A stretch of DNA of 64,000 bases from Cylindrotheca closterium. Taxonomy: Eukaryota; Bacillariophyta; Bacillariophyceae; Bacillariales; Bacillariaceae. Within the stretch, counting starts at the first letter, position 1; each line of letters begins with the position of its first letter. The notes under the pieces are model-generated. The model was not told the origin of the DNA, searched no databases, and was given only the letters and a program-made list of their open reading frames with translations. The DNA is taken from positions 310,001-374,000 of the forward strand of contig CAKOGP040001836.1 in NCBI GenBank assembly GCA_933822405.4, in the 5' to 3' direction. Positions 29,672 through 39,313 of this stretch are shown piece by piece. Position numbers and translations under genes: made by a program.

Positions 29672-31497
29672 TTGCACTACGAAAAAGGAATTCGCTTTTG
29701 TCAGGGACAGGAGAGCTAGCGGTGAGAAAGCCAAAGCAACGGCAAAGAAGCAGCTATACGCGAGTTGTGGGGCAAAAAGCGAAGGAAAAACGACGAACGA
29801 ATGCATCACTTCAAATTTTTATTGAAGCTGGGTCGCTATATGTTCTTTGCATCATATTGCCAAACATCGTATCGGGAATTGGAAGCGCTCTGAAATCAGT
29901 GCTGGAAGACAACGCTGTCTTCCGCAAAGCAACAACTGAAGTTTGTTTAGGCCCTTTTTTGAATCGTTTCCAATACTGTCAGCAGCTACTTTTGCGTACA
30001 CATGGTCATGATGCGTCATCCACACCTTTGACGGCTGTAATCGCACCTGATGCTGGTATCTCAGATGTCGCAATAGTTGTCTTCTTGTCAATATCCTTGG
30101 CCATTATTCGATTGGGTTTGGTGCACATCTTGGTGCCTGGGTATGACCAACCAAAGCGAATGCGGGCTTTTGTCCGATGCAAGTCAATTCATTTATTATC
30201 TTCTCAATACACCGGAAATGGGACACCGAAACCACTCAAGTTGGAGGCAATTGATGATTCCGTGCTTTCGAGTTTGCCACACATGCCGTCTCTGGAACCA
30301 AATCCAATATCGAATAGTGACAGTACCAACTCTGCGACTTCTGAAGCTGACGCCAATGTGGCTTTCCAATATAGAGTTGAACGAATGGGACCTGCTGCCA
30401 TTCAGACTTCTAAACTGGACTATGAATCATTAGGAGGAGCAAAAAAGGAAGAGCTGTGGGGGCAATGGGAACAAGCACTAGATGTTCTACAGGACGATAA
30501 CGATGACGATGACGATTCACCACCACCCCCCGCAGTTTCTTCAGGCCTCATTTCTTCGTCATCGGCCCACTCACTCCAGGCCCTCCTGCATCAAGTCAAC
30601 CCAGGTGGCCCAAGAGCACGACGAGAGAGTTTCAAGCAGGATGATTTATTAAGCTTCACTTCCCCCAAATTCGCAACGGCAGCTTTCCGACTTTTCTATT
30701 GTACCATCAGTTGCACAATAGCCCTTTTTTATTTCTTGGATGCTGATTTTTGGCCAGCAGCTGTTGGAGGCAATGGGAACACCAAAAATTGCTGGAATCT
30801 ATCGTCTGTCGGTCCAACTGTAATGGAATCTTTCGATCAGCACAATACAGTTCTTAGAAGGTATTTCTTGTTGCAAGCGTCGTACCACGTGCAGTCGGGT
30901 TTTTTCGCATCATTTACAGCGATCCTCCTTTGGCTTGTATCGTCTTCTCCCAAGAACCAAGAAGAAGGAGACGAAGAAGGGGCCAAGTTTTGTGGATTCA
31001 TCCCCTACGGGATGATCACTTTGAACAATGTCAAAACCCTTTTGCAACATTGCTTTGCAGTGGGTTTGATTACCTTCATTTTCCTCTTCTCCTCCTTGCG
31101 ACGCCTTGGTGCCATCGGGATCTTCAGTTTTGATGCAAGCAGTTGGGCGCTTCATTTGTTGCAACTCAGCATCAATGACTCCTCACAACGAGTTACTCCT
31201 TCCTGCATTCGGCTCCTCCATCGAGGAGTTGTTATTCCGTTCTTTTGTTTCACAAGATTCTATATCTTTCCTTTTGTGATTGGATACTCTGCGTTGGAAG
31301 AATCTCAAGATTGGTTACGGCAACTGGAAAATATGTTGGTTCCCGGGGTTGCAAAACACATCCATGGCGCTTTTGTAGTGTCTTTTCTGGTGGTGATGGC
31401 AATCAACATATTATATTTCCATCGATTGCTCTATCACCCTCATGTACAAGAGGCGTTGCAACACTCCAAACACGGGTCAAAGAAAGGACCCAGCTGA
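29650..31497 (+). CDS. TLC-domain (ceramide-synthase-like) multi-pass membrane protein
   Basis: 615 residues from ATG 29650; the open frame upstream has no ATG. The N-terminus is basic. Membrane helices appear near residues 55-80, 140-165, 335-355, 405-430, 455-475 and 505-590. Between them lies an about 150-residue disordered acidic loop with DDNDDDDDSPPPP. The C-terminal half resembles LAG1/TLC proteins: RRYFLLQASYHVQSGFF, a VKTLLQHCFAVGLITF segment where ceramide synthases have a His-His pair, FSFDASSW where they have HDxSD, and FTRFYIFPFVI, very like the VTRLVIFPFWI of ceramide synthases. Both histidine positions are altered, so acyl-CoA-dependent ceramide synthesis is doubtful. Inference: an ER membrane protein of the TLC fold, perhaps non-catalytic. 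Confidence 0.65.
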   Translation: MPEVGVSLALRKRNSLLSGTGELAVRKPKQRQRSSYTRVVGQKAKEKRRTNASLQIFIEAGSLYVLCIILPNIVSGIGSALKSVLEDNAVFRKATTEVCLGPFLNRFQYCQQLLLRTHGHDASSTPLTAVIAPDAGISDVAIVVFLSISLAIIRLGLVHILVPGYDQPKRMRAFVRCKSIHLLSSQYTGNGTPKPLKLEAIDDSVLSSLPHMPSLEPNPISNSDSTNSATSEADANVAFQYRVERMGPAAIQTSKLDYESLGGAKKEELWGQWEQALDVLQDDNDDDDDSPPPPAVSSGLISSSSAHSLQALLHQVNPGGPRARRESFKQDDLLSFTSPKFATAAFRLFYCTISCTIALFYFLDADFWPAAVGGNGNTKNCWNLSSVGPTVMESFDQHNTVLRRYFLLQASYHVQSGFFASFTAILLWLVSSSPKNQEEGDEEGAKFCGFIPYGMITLNNVKTLLQHCFAVGLITFIFLFSSLRRLGAIGIFSFDASSWALHLLQLSINDSSQRVTPSCIRLLHRGVVIPFFCFTRFYIFPFVIGYSALEESQDWLRQLENMLVPGVAKHIHGAFVVSFLVVMAINILYFHRLLYHPHVQEALQHSKHGSKKGPS

Positions 31498-31854
31498 TGG
31501 TACGAGACGACACTGCAGCCACAATATATACAACAAGAAATCATAGGGCACGTTGCCACTGTGGCGAGTCATCAACAACGACAAATCGAAAAGGCATAGA
31601 AAAAGATGCAACAGCAAATCAGCCAGTTTTCAAATGCCAGCCTTTGAACTACTCCTGGCTAACACAAAGTGTCCGGATAAAGTAACTTGCTGCAGTAGTT
31701 TAGACTCAATGATCTTTGGGTCTTCCGTTTACCATTCAACCCGATGAAAATAATAAATTGCAGTCTAATTTAATTCTTTAATGACACAATAAGGAGCGCA
31801 AAATCTGCTTTAGGTGAGAGTGGACGAGTACGTGTTCACTGTTCTGTTGGCAAT
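31498..31854. other. Intergenic between convergent TLC and LRR genes
   Basis: 357 bases made of the two facing 3' UTRs. No gene or motif of note. Confidence 0.4.
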
Positions 31855-33344
31855 CTAATAGCACTTGGTACAGCAAGAACGGCTACAGGCGACAGCTCCG
31901 TTACAGTCAGTTGTGAGGGCCTTGAAGTCATAGTCGACACCTGAAAAGATATCACAAATTCCTTGAGGCATGCTTCCAGACATATTGTTGTTGTGGAGTT
32001 CGAGAACTTCCAATTTATCCAACTTTTGAAGAGCAAGTGGGATGTCTCCGGTAAGTTGGTTATCGTACAACCACACTCGACGAAGCTTGAGAAGGTCTCC
32101 CATTTCAGCAGGAATGGGTCCGCTCAATTTGGTGTTGGAGATAGAAAGGGAGGCGAGGTTTTGAAGCGAGCCAATTTGTGCGGGAATGTTTCCTGTAAGG
32201 TCATTTCCATCAAGCCACATGGCGACTGTAATCGAAAATTGCGGCTTGTGAGAAGATTAAAAAATAAGAATGAATAACGAAATATAAACTTACACAAAGT
32301 GGTCATGGCACCACTTTCGAGGAATGACAAGTCGCCGTTGAAATTGTTACGACGCATGTAGAAATACACCAAATCTTCCATGGCCCCAATGTAGTCTGGG
32401 ATTGGGCCAGAGAAGTAGTTTGCCTCCATTTCGATGTGAGTTAATTGACCCATGGCAGGGATGACATTGTCGACAGACAAGTCACCACCAAGCAAGTTGT
32501 AGGACATCGTGAGTTGTTCAAGGTTGACCAAAGAAGCCATTTGTGGTGGCAAACCTTCGCTGTACTCGAGGTAGTTATTGTCACCGAAAAATTCTTCAAG
32601 GTTGACAAGGTTGAGGAAGACGTCAAAGTTTTCTTCGGACATGGAAATACCATTGTCAGCAATATCAATAGAGTAGAGGGTGTCTTCCAAGATGCGAAGC
32701 TCGATGGGCAGGACTCCAGTCAAGAAGTTACGGTCCATTTCGAGGGCTTCAACACGACCTTGGGCGTCACAGACGATTCCGTGCCATTCGCAGTAGCTGG
32801 CCTTGGTCAACCATCTGCGGGCAACGTACCAGGTCTCGGGTTCTTCGTCGAACTCGGTTGGGACTTGGTTGGTGGAGTAGTAGAAGACGGCGAGAGCGTA
32901 ACGGGCCATCTTGGTGGAGTGGTCCAAGTTTTGGTTCTCATGGGCCAACCAAAAGAATGCGCGACGTTGGGGAGTGTCGTCTCCAGAAGAGGGATCTAGA
33001 GGAGTGGAGTCCATTCCGTTGCGGTCGTACATGGCAAGGAGACTAGCCATCAAAGGACCGGTCACGGAAGCATCCAGAGTGGAGGGATCAATGATGATCA
33101 AAGGTTGGTGGAACCCTTCAATGGCATTCTCATCAGCACCGACAACAAGGATTGTGACGATGGCAATGACGAGAATGAAAACAAGGGCCAACAAGCATGT
33201 CATTTTCTTGTTTCCCATGATGAGTCCGCAAAGGAGACCACGACGCTTGGTCTCGGCACCCTCAGCTCCTGGGTAGTCAGGAGGGTAGTCAGAGGTGTAA
33301 TCTTGAACATCTTCAAGTTGAAGGTCGTGCTTTTCTTGGGCCAT
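31855..33344 (-). CDS. Membrane-anchored leucine-rich-repeat protein (diatom LRR family, member 3)
   Basis: Two exons, 33344-32294 and 32225-31855 (68-nt intron, junction TTL-FAMWLDGND), give 473 residues. A cytoplasmic tail of about 50 residues with repeated DYPPDYP, a transmembrane helix (CLLALVFILVIAIVTILVV), then a linker, the cap YALAVFYYSTN, the N-cap CEWHGIVCDAQG, about eight LRRs (LTGNIPAQIGSLQNL, LSGPIPAEMGDL, LTGDIPLALQKL) and a shorter C-terminal cysteine cluster CSRSCCTKCY. Same family as the two genes at 23.4-26.9 kb, though more diverged and separated from them by three unrelated genes. Confidence 0.88.
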
Positions 33345-33840
33345 GGTTACGATGTAAGATGGAACTTCCGACAAGCGAATTAGAAATTTGTGTCGTCAAC
33401 TTGGCTGCACCAAAACATGGTGGGAGTGGTCGGCGTGGTGCTGGTGAAAAAAATGACAGCCGACCTGCTAATTTTTGTCCATACTTATGCGAATAGCATT
33501 CGTATCTGTATAAGTAAATATCGAAAATATTATTCATTTCAAAATCGCACGATCCAATGCAGAGGTGCAGGGTGGCTGGACTGACACACACGTAGCTTTC
33601 GCCTAAATAACAGTACCATGTACAAGCACGTACCACCAAGGTACGAATACAGTACGCACCTCTCCGAGCGTCAACGGACATGACTTTCCTAGCTCGAAAC
33701 TTGTGCAGTCGAGTGAGTCAGTCTTCCCGTCTTTCGAATGCGTTGAGAAGGCCAGACGACATCTCGAAGCGGCAACGAGCGAAGGAAAGAACGAGGAGCA
33801 AGCAAACAATAATCGCGACACATTCGGATTACGTGTGACC
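33345..33840. promoter_or_regulatory. Bidirectional promoter region; CAGTACC/GTACCACC cluster
   Basis: 496 bases between divergent starts. GTAC motifs are dense at 33611-33660 (CAGTACCATGTAC, CGTACCACC, GGTACGAATACAGTACG). The open frame from 33703 into the next gene has no ATG before 33841. Confidence 0.45.
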
Positions 33841-34249
33841 ATGACCCTTTCTGCTGCTCGTGCCATCGCCGTAAGGAGCGTTAGCCGCAAGGCTCCTGTT
33901 CAACAACAAAAGCGAACCATCGTCGACTACCTTACCAACTACCCAGATAAGGTAAGACAACAGAAAATCAATCTGGAATTGCGATGCGAATCTGAAGTGG
34001 ACCCGGAAGTGGACCTCTTGCTTGCACGTGTTGGCTCAATGTTGCCTCTCTGTTTTCCAGGTTGCTGAGATGAAGAAAGTCCAATGCGCTGGAGGAACTT
34101 TGCAAGGAGAGTCCAACCCCACTTGGACGAAGCAACCCAGTGACAAGTTCGTCAACGCTGCCGGTTTCCTCCTTGCGTCTCTTGGATTCACCAAGGCCAC
34201 TATCGCGGCATACCGATTGGCGACCGGAAAGGGAAAGATCGAGGACTAA
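33841..34249 (+). CDS. Small mitochondrial membrane protein, COX7a-like candidate
   Basis: Two exons, 33841-33951 and 34061-34249 (109-nt intron, phase 0), encode 99 residues. The N-terminus is Arg/Ala/Ser-rich without acids (MTLSAARAIAVRSVSRKAPVQQQKRT) and is a clear mitochondrial presequence. The mature part has PTWTKQPSDKFVNAAGFLLASLGF, a single membrane helix, and ends YRLATGKGKIED. The pattern of a lysine-proline/DK motif, one helix with a glycine near its end, and a short GKGK tail resembles subunit VIIa of cytochrome oxidase, as in its plant homologues. The similarity is by eye and short. It lies tail to tail with COX20, 169 bases away. Confidence 0.55.
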
Positions 34250-34418
34250 ATTTGTCTTTGCGACAACTTATTTCTCTCCGGTACTGGAGATGAATGACGA
34301 AGTGGCTACCAATCATAGATCTGCTTAACCCATAATAATGATTCTTTGACTGACCCGTGCGTCAAATAATTCAAGCACAAACTACACTCAATCTCGAATA
34401 CTTCAAGTGTGATAATAT

Positions 34419-35066
34419 TTATTTCTCTTTGAAAATCTCCTCGAGAGATTGATCTTGTGGTTTCTGCCATTCCTTTCGTTCCTTGATCATGCCTCTGAAT
34501 TCTCGATCATGTTTGCTTTCGGATGATCCATCTGACTCACCCCAGAAGGGATGCTCCTGGAGTGGGATCTCTTCAGGCATTTCCTTAGCATGCCCAAATT
34601 TGTTATATTTCATCATTGCCTCTATAACTTCTTCGTGATGCTCTCGTCGTCGATAGCAGAAATAGTAGGATGGTAGCATGACTGTCATAAAGGTTCCAAA
34701 AAAGAAATGTCCTGCAACAATTGGTCGTGAACCCATTCTAAGTCGGTGTCTTTATTTCCGAACATCGTGAGGCCACCATTCTAGTTCCATCAAATTTAGT
34801 GAATTCCTGTACTTACAAACTCATTCCAGAAGCTGTGGCCAAACCCCACATTCCTCTGAAGGCGAAGATTGCAAAGTAAGCGCAAAAAGTTCAAATGAAT
34901 AGGATTGCAAAAACGATTGCATGACGCACCCTTCTCTAACACACCAACGATAAGAGGATTGTTTCACCGCATCCCGAATTCCAAAAGTTTCTGGCAAATA
35001 GTTGGTCCACCGAGCTGTTTCAAGAGGATCGTTGGACTTGTCGCTCTGTGAAGAATCGCTATCCAT
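34419..35066 (-). CDS. COX20: COX20-like cytochrome c oxidase assembly protein
   Basis: Three exons, 35066-34930, 34855-34817 (only 39 nt) and 34737-34419, give 164 residues; introns are 74 and 79 nt and all phases match. The joined protein shows RDAVKQSSYRWCVREGG, GLATASGM, MGSRPIVAGHFFFGTFMTVMLPSYYFCYRRREHHEEV. That is two short helices with the Arg-Asp start, small-residue first helix and Cys/Tyr-Arg end of COX20 (FAM36A), which chaperones COX2 maturation in the inner membrane. The C-terminal tail of about 70 residues is charged (Lys/Glu). No presequence is obvious, as in COX20 homologues. Without the small middle exon the family pattern is not visible. Confidence 0.7.
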
Positions 35067-35386
35067 GGAGAAGCTTGTAATGTTTCGATGTCGTACCTGC
35101 CGTTGTGAATGCTTACTGTTGTTGAGCACTCTTGCTACTTTCTTTGACAGTTGCTTCAGGCTGTTGAGATAGATCGGTGTGCCGGTATGTACCGGTATTA
35201 TTGTACCCGTGATCACGAAGCGAAGAATGATTTGATTTATCAGATGACTCCTTCGACTGAATCAGCCTCACCAGCCCACGTCAGTTTGGTGAAAAGATCG
35301 CTACTGTGACACCTACCAGGTACTTTCTGCATCCTTTGAATACAGTACTGTTCCAGAACATCAGAGCAAATACTTCCGATTCCAAC
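35067..35386. promoter_or_regulatory. Bidirectional promoter between COX20-like and thylakoid-protein genes
   Basis: 320 bases. GCCGGTATGTACCGGTATTATTGTACCC at 35181-35209, and ACCTACCAGGTACTTTC at about 35312. No gene. Confidence 0.45.
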
Positions 35387-35785
35387 ATGTCTTCTCTTAT
35401 CAAGCTAACCATTTTCCTCCTTATTGCTCAAGTTGCTATGGGTTTTGCCCCAGTCCAACAAAAATTCAGCGCTCCATCTGCTTTGAAGTCCGCCTCAAAG
35501 CCCCTCGGCGAACGGGTTTCCCAATTTGTCGCTGCCACCGCCGCTGCAGTCGCAACTTCCCCCCTCGTTGCCCTTGCTGAGGAAGCTGATGATTACGAAT
35601 ATGGATCTGTCGATGCCCCCATTGGCATCGCGGTGGCAGGTGGCCTTCTTGCAATCTTGACCGCCGCGGTCCCAGTCTTTATGCAAGGTGGAGAGGAGGC
35701 TTTCAATGAAATGAGAGACCGCGATGCCGGACAATGGGGTACTGGACAAACTGAGGCTCTTAACAAGAAGAAAAGAAAGATGTGA
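35387..35785 (+). CDS. Small plastid thylakoid protein with one membrane helix
   Basis: 132 residues, single exon. The signal peptide (IKLTIFLLIAQVAMG) followed by FAPVQ is the canonical diatom plastid-import junction. A second cleavable hydrophobic segment (AATAAAVATSPLVALA, then EEADDYEYG) looks like a thylakoid transfer signal. The mature protein of about 65 residues has one helix (IGIAVAGGLLAILTAAVPVFMQ) and a charged stromal end (FNEMRDRDAGQWGTG). Size and layout suit a small photosystem II-associated subunit, but I cannot name it. ATG 35387 is used because the signal peptide starts there. Confidence 0.75.
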   Translation: MSSLIKLTIFLLIAQVAMGFAPVQQKFSAPSALKSASKPLGERVSQFVAATAAAVATSPLVALAEEADDYEYGSVDAPIGIAVAGGLLAILTAAVPVFMQGGEEAFNEMRDRDAGQWGTGQTEALNKKKRKM

Positions 35786-35977
35786 AGTGTAGATGCCACT
35801 CCAATCACCTGAATCGCTGTTGCTGGCCATTCGGGGCGGGCACTACACCTTTTCTATCTATCATGATTGCATTGCAAATACCAAGTATAGAGTAGAATTC
35901 AAGTCAGCATGATATCAAGTTGTAAAGTTTCAAATTCAGTCTACAGTAGACTTTCTACGATAATAGTTCCCACTCGC

Positions 35978-37480
35978 CTAGTGGACCATACCACGCATTG
36001 GTGTTGACTCCCCCTTCATCCGAGCACTGGTCACAGATCCAGAAATACTCTCCAATGCTTTTGCAAGCTGATTCATTGCCATGTATTTTGCCTTTACAAC
36101 GTCTTCCTCGGTCTGTGTAGTTCTTCCTTGATCCGAGGTCTTGCCGTTACCTCTTTCAGCCTTCTTCACGAGGACTCCTGCGACTTGGTCAATCTGACCA
36201 TCCAATGTACCATCCAGAATTAGACTTACCAAGAGCATCTCAACATCGTCAACCGGAATATTATTCAATTCTTGAGCAATGGCTAAGAGAGAGATGCGTG
36301 TATATGGGCGGATGACTTGGCGAAGTACTTGGGTTCGAATAGTGCGTAGCAAGTCTTCCACATAGTCACGGATGAATTCATCCTCCATAATGCGTCCCTT
36401 GTTTTGCTTCAATATACGTTCAAACTTGTGAATTTCATTGTTATGAAATGCCTGGACAAGACTGGTCATTGCTGTAATTTCAGGGTCGTCTCGGTAGGGC
36501 CGGGCTTCTTGCGAGTCAAAAGGGTTGATGGACGAGGCATAGAGCATACTGGCCAAAACGAGGTACTTCAAGCAGCGCAATCGACTTGGGTCTCCAGCTT
36601 CGTCGTAGCTTTTGAATGCTTGGAAGAAAGTCTTCCCGGCTGCTTCGTATTCCTTGGCAGCCATGTGCATCTTGCCACCAAGCTCTTGAATCAATGCTAG
36701 CGTTCGAGGGTGCGGAATGCCACCGCGGACTGCCATGGCACGATGAAAGCAGTCACGCAAGCGCTTGTTATCCTTTTGACGACTGTAGAGTTGAATTTGG
36801 AGGGCATACACTTCCATGGATTGGGTAGAAGATCCACCTGTGGAGGAATCGCCACTACCTTGTTGGACGGACTTCAAATCCTTCAAAACCTTTTGTAGCT
36901 TGACAGTTTCGTTCATCTCGTAGAGAAGTTGACCATACTTTAGATTTGTTTTGAACCAGAGACGTTCATTGGAGCACGAACCAGAAGTAGGATGAAATAC
37001 TTTCAATGTAGCATCGTACACTGCAAGAGCAAGACGCTGAGGATCCATGTTTTCAGTTGTGATTCGTGCTCCAGCGCCTTGGTAAAGAGAACTGACGCGT
37101 TCCAGCATCCCATTAATGCCTTTTTCAATGGCATTTGGGTTGACATCTCCTTCGGCAATGCATTCCAAGAGACGATTATAGTGCCGCATCATCACATCTG
37201 CGTTTCCGGTTCTCAAGTGTAGTTTGACAAGTTGTTTCATCGATTTGAAAGACCATTGGCCGTACTTCTTGCCACCATTCGACGATTGCTCTTCCATTTC
37301 TTGTGTGATCACCTTTTCGAAAGCTTCGGCAGCTTCGGTGAGATCCGTTTCTCGTAATCCTTTGCTGTTGTAATATGCATTCTCGAGGGCTACTTCCGCG
37401 TCATCTTGTTCTTCTTCTTCGTCTGTGTACTCGAAATTATCATCGTCGTCATATTCATAGGAGTATTCGTCGTCCGACAT
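35978..37480 (-). CDS. CSN2: COP9 signalosome subunit 2
   Basis: 500 residues, single exon. Scaffold subunit of the COP9 signalosome, which removes NEDD8 from cullins. Near-diagnostic segments are ENAYYNSKGL at the N-terminus, YGQWSFKSMKQLVKLHL, RLWFKTNLKYGQL, EVYALQIQLYSRQKDNKRL, IQELGGKMHM, FFQAFKSYDEAGDPSRLRCLKYLVLASML, INPFDSQEARPY, and the PCI winged-helix part RTIRTQVLRQVIRPYTRISL with LDGTLDGQIDQV. The very acidic start (DDDDNFEYTDEEEE) also matches the family. Compared with animal CSN2 (443 residues) there are extra loops near residues 170 and 440. The start at 37480 (MSDDEYS) is preferred. Divergent from the TPR/J-domain gene with only 193 bases between. Confidence 0.95.
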   Translation of the reverse strand: MSDDEYSYEYDDDDNFEYTDEEEEQDDAEVALENAYYNSKGLRETDLTEAAEAFEKVITQEMEEQSSNGGKKYGQWSFKSMKQLVKLHLRTGNADVMMRHYNRLLECIAEGDVNPNAIEKGINGMLERVSSLYQGAGARITTENMDPQRLALAVYDATLKVFHPTSGSCSNERLWFKTNLKYGQLLYEMNETVKLQKVLKDLKSVQQGSGDSSTGGSSTQSMEVYALQIQLYSRQKDNKRLRDCFHRAMAVRGGIPHPRTLALIQELGGKMHMAAKEYEAAGKTFFQAFKSYDEAGDPSRLRCLKYLVLASMLYASSINPFDSQEARPYRDDPEITAMTSLVQAFHNNEIHKFERILKQNKGRIMEDEFIRDYVEDLLRTIRTQVLRQVIRPYTRISLLAIAQELNNIPVDDVEMLLVSLILDGTLDGQIDQVAGVLVKKAERGNGKTSDQGRTTQTEEDVVKAKYMAMNQLAKALESISGSVTSARMKGESTPMRGMVH

Positions 37481-37673
37481 CTTCAATACCTAGGTATGCT
37501 ATGTTGTTAATGTGGAATAATCGTTGGTATTATTAGTATGGTTGATACTGATCCTGATCTGGGTTTGGAAATAAGACTGCCTTTCTCTTTCTATATTGAG
37601 GAGTCGAAGGAATCACAAACAACACATTTTTCATTTCGTTTCGACAACCAAAAAAGCACAAAAGCAATCCACC

Positions 37674-39031
37674 ATGACATCTAATGGAGAATGTCAAACT
37701 GCAAATGCAACGGAGAAAGAGGACTGGGAAATTCAAAGAGACTACCACAAAAGCTTGGCTGTAGGTACAAGTAGAATCAACTTACCGTATCATGTCGCCA
37801 ACAGAGAACTAACAGACTTTTCTTTGCATTCATACAGGATGCTGCTTTTCGGGTCGGTGCATTCCGCACTGCCATTGCCGAATATAGTAAAAGTATCGAC
37901 TTGGAAAAACCTTCCGAAGAAGTTGAAGAAGCTCAAAAGCCTGTGGCAGTGTCGAAGCTCCTGTTGGTCCTATACAGCAACCGCTCGGCTGCCTACTTGA
38001 GAAACTCAGAGAAATCAAAAGCATTGAAAGATGCTCAAATGTGTGTAGAGCTGGATCCCAAGTTCATCAAGGGACACTCTCGATTAGCTTCTGCATTACA
38101 TTCTTTGAAACGATACGAGCAGGCTCACGATGCATACAATCAAGTTCTCAAACTGGACGCGACCAACCCACCAGCTAAAAAGGGAGCTGCCGAGTGTGCC
38201 AAAGCACTAGAAGCGATAAAGCAACAGGCATTTGAATTGGAGCAAGATCGAAAAGAAAGGCTTCTAGCGCAGGAACAAGCGGATGAAGAAGAATCAAAGG
38301 GACTAGAAAAGGAAAAGGACGAAGAGAAACAGCAGTCCCCAGAGGAGGCAGAAGATGATCTACTGAATGATTTCTTCGACGAAGTTGAAGAGGTTACGAC
38401 AAAAAAGGAAGATGAGTTGAAAGCAGACAAGGCAACGAATTTCATTAAGAACGACAGAAAGACATTGGGAAGTGCAAAGCAACAGATGGATCGGCTGCTA
38501 CAAAGCAATTACGAATGGCGGAACTTGAATCCATTTTACGTACTTCAACTGCCTGTGGAAGCTACTGATGACGATATTTCCCGACGATATAAGGCACTTT
38601 CACTGCTGCTGCATCCGGATAAGAGTGGAGGTTCCGACCGCGCACAACTCGCTTACGATCAGGTTCAAAAGGCCAAGAACACTTTGAATGACCCCGATCG
38701 GACAAGACATACTCGAATGCTGATTGAAGAGGGCATGAAGGTGGGCCAAAGACTTTGGAAAACTCAAAAGGCTGGAGAGAAAAGAACTTTGCAGGAAGTA
38801 GAGGAGCGTGAAATAATGAGACTATTCGCACAGGTCGAGCAAAAAAGAAAAGAAGTTACACAACGTGAACGTCAGTTTCAGCAAAGAGAACAACAACAAG
38901 AGGATCAAGAAATGGAGAAAGAGAGGAAGTCGCGACAGTTCGACAAACAGTGGAGGGACGAGGGTCGGGTGGATAAGCGGATTGGAAACTGGCGAGACTT
39001 TCAGCAAAAGAAGAAACCGAAAAAGGATTAG
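37674..39031 (+). CDS. TPR plus DNAJC8-type J-domain fusion protein
   Basis: Two exons, 37674-37760 and 37838-39031 (77-nt intron, phase 0), encode 426 residues. Residues about 20-165 form three TPR motifs (FRTAIAEYSKSIDL, LYSNRSAAYLRNSEKSKALKDAQMCVEL, GHSRLASALHSLKRYEQAHDAYNQVLKL) of the co-chaperone type. After an acidic linker, residues about 260-426 carry a J domain with an intact HPD (LLLHPDKSGG). The J domain and what follows match DNAJC8/SPF31, a spliceosome-associated protein: NPFYVLQLPVEATDDDI, MRLFAQVEQKRKEV and a final GRVDKRIGNWRDFQ with a lysine tail. The family normally has no TPRs. Inference: a J-protein that couples Hsp70 (or Hsp90 through TPR) to RNA-processing complexes. Confidence 0.82.
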
Positions 39032-39313
39032 CAATGTTCATCATGCAGCCTGATATTATATCTTTTCTGGGAGACACGGGGCGTCTATCAGTCATAAGGT
39101 TACAGTGTTATCTGAATTCCCAGATTACAAATATCAATAATGAAAATGTAGACCAAGGACGAGACATGGAAACTGCAACACACTACACTACTCGTACACA
39201 CACACTGCATGAATCATTTATTCGACCACTTTGACTCTATTATTCAAATTTTTAAAAACCGTTATATAAAAATTGAAAATGATGATAACTATATAAAACA
39301 TCACAATTTCAGA

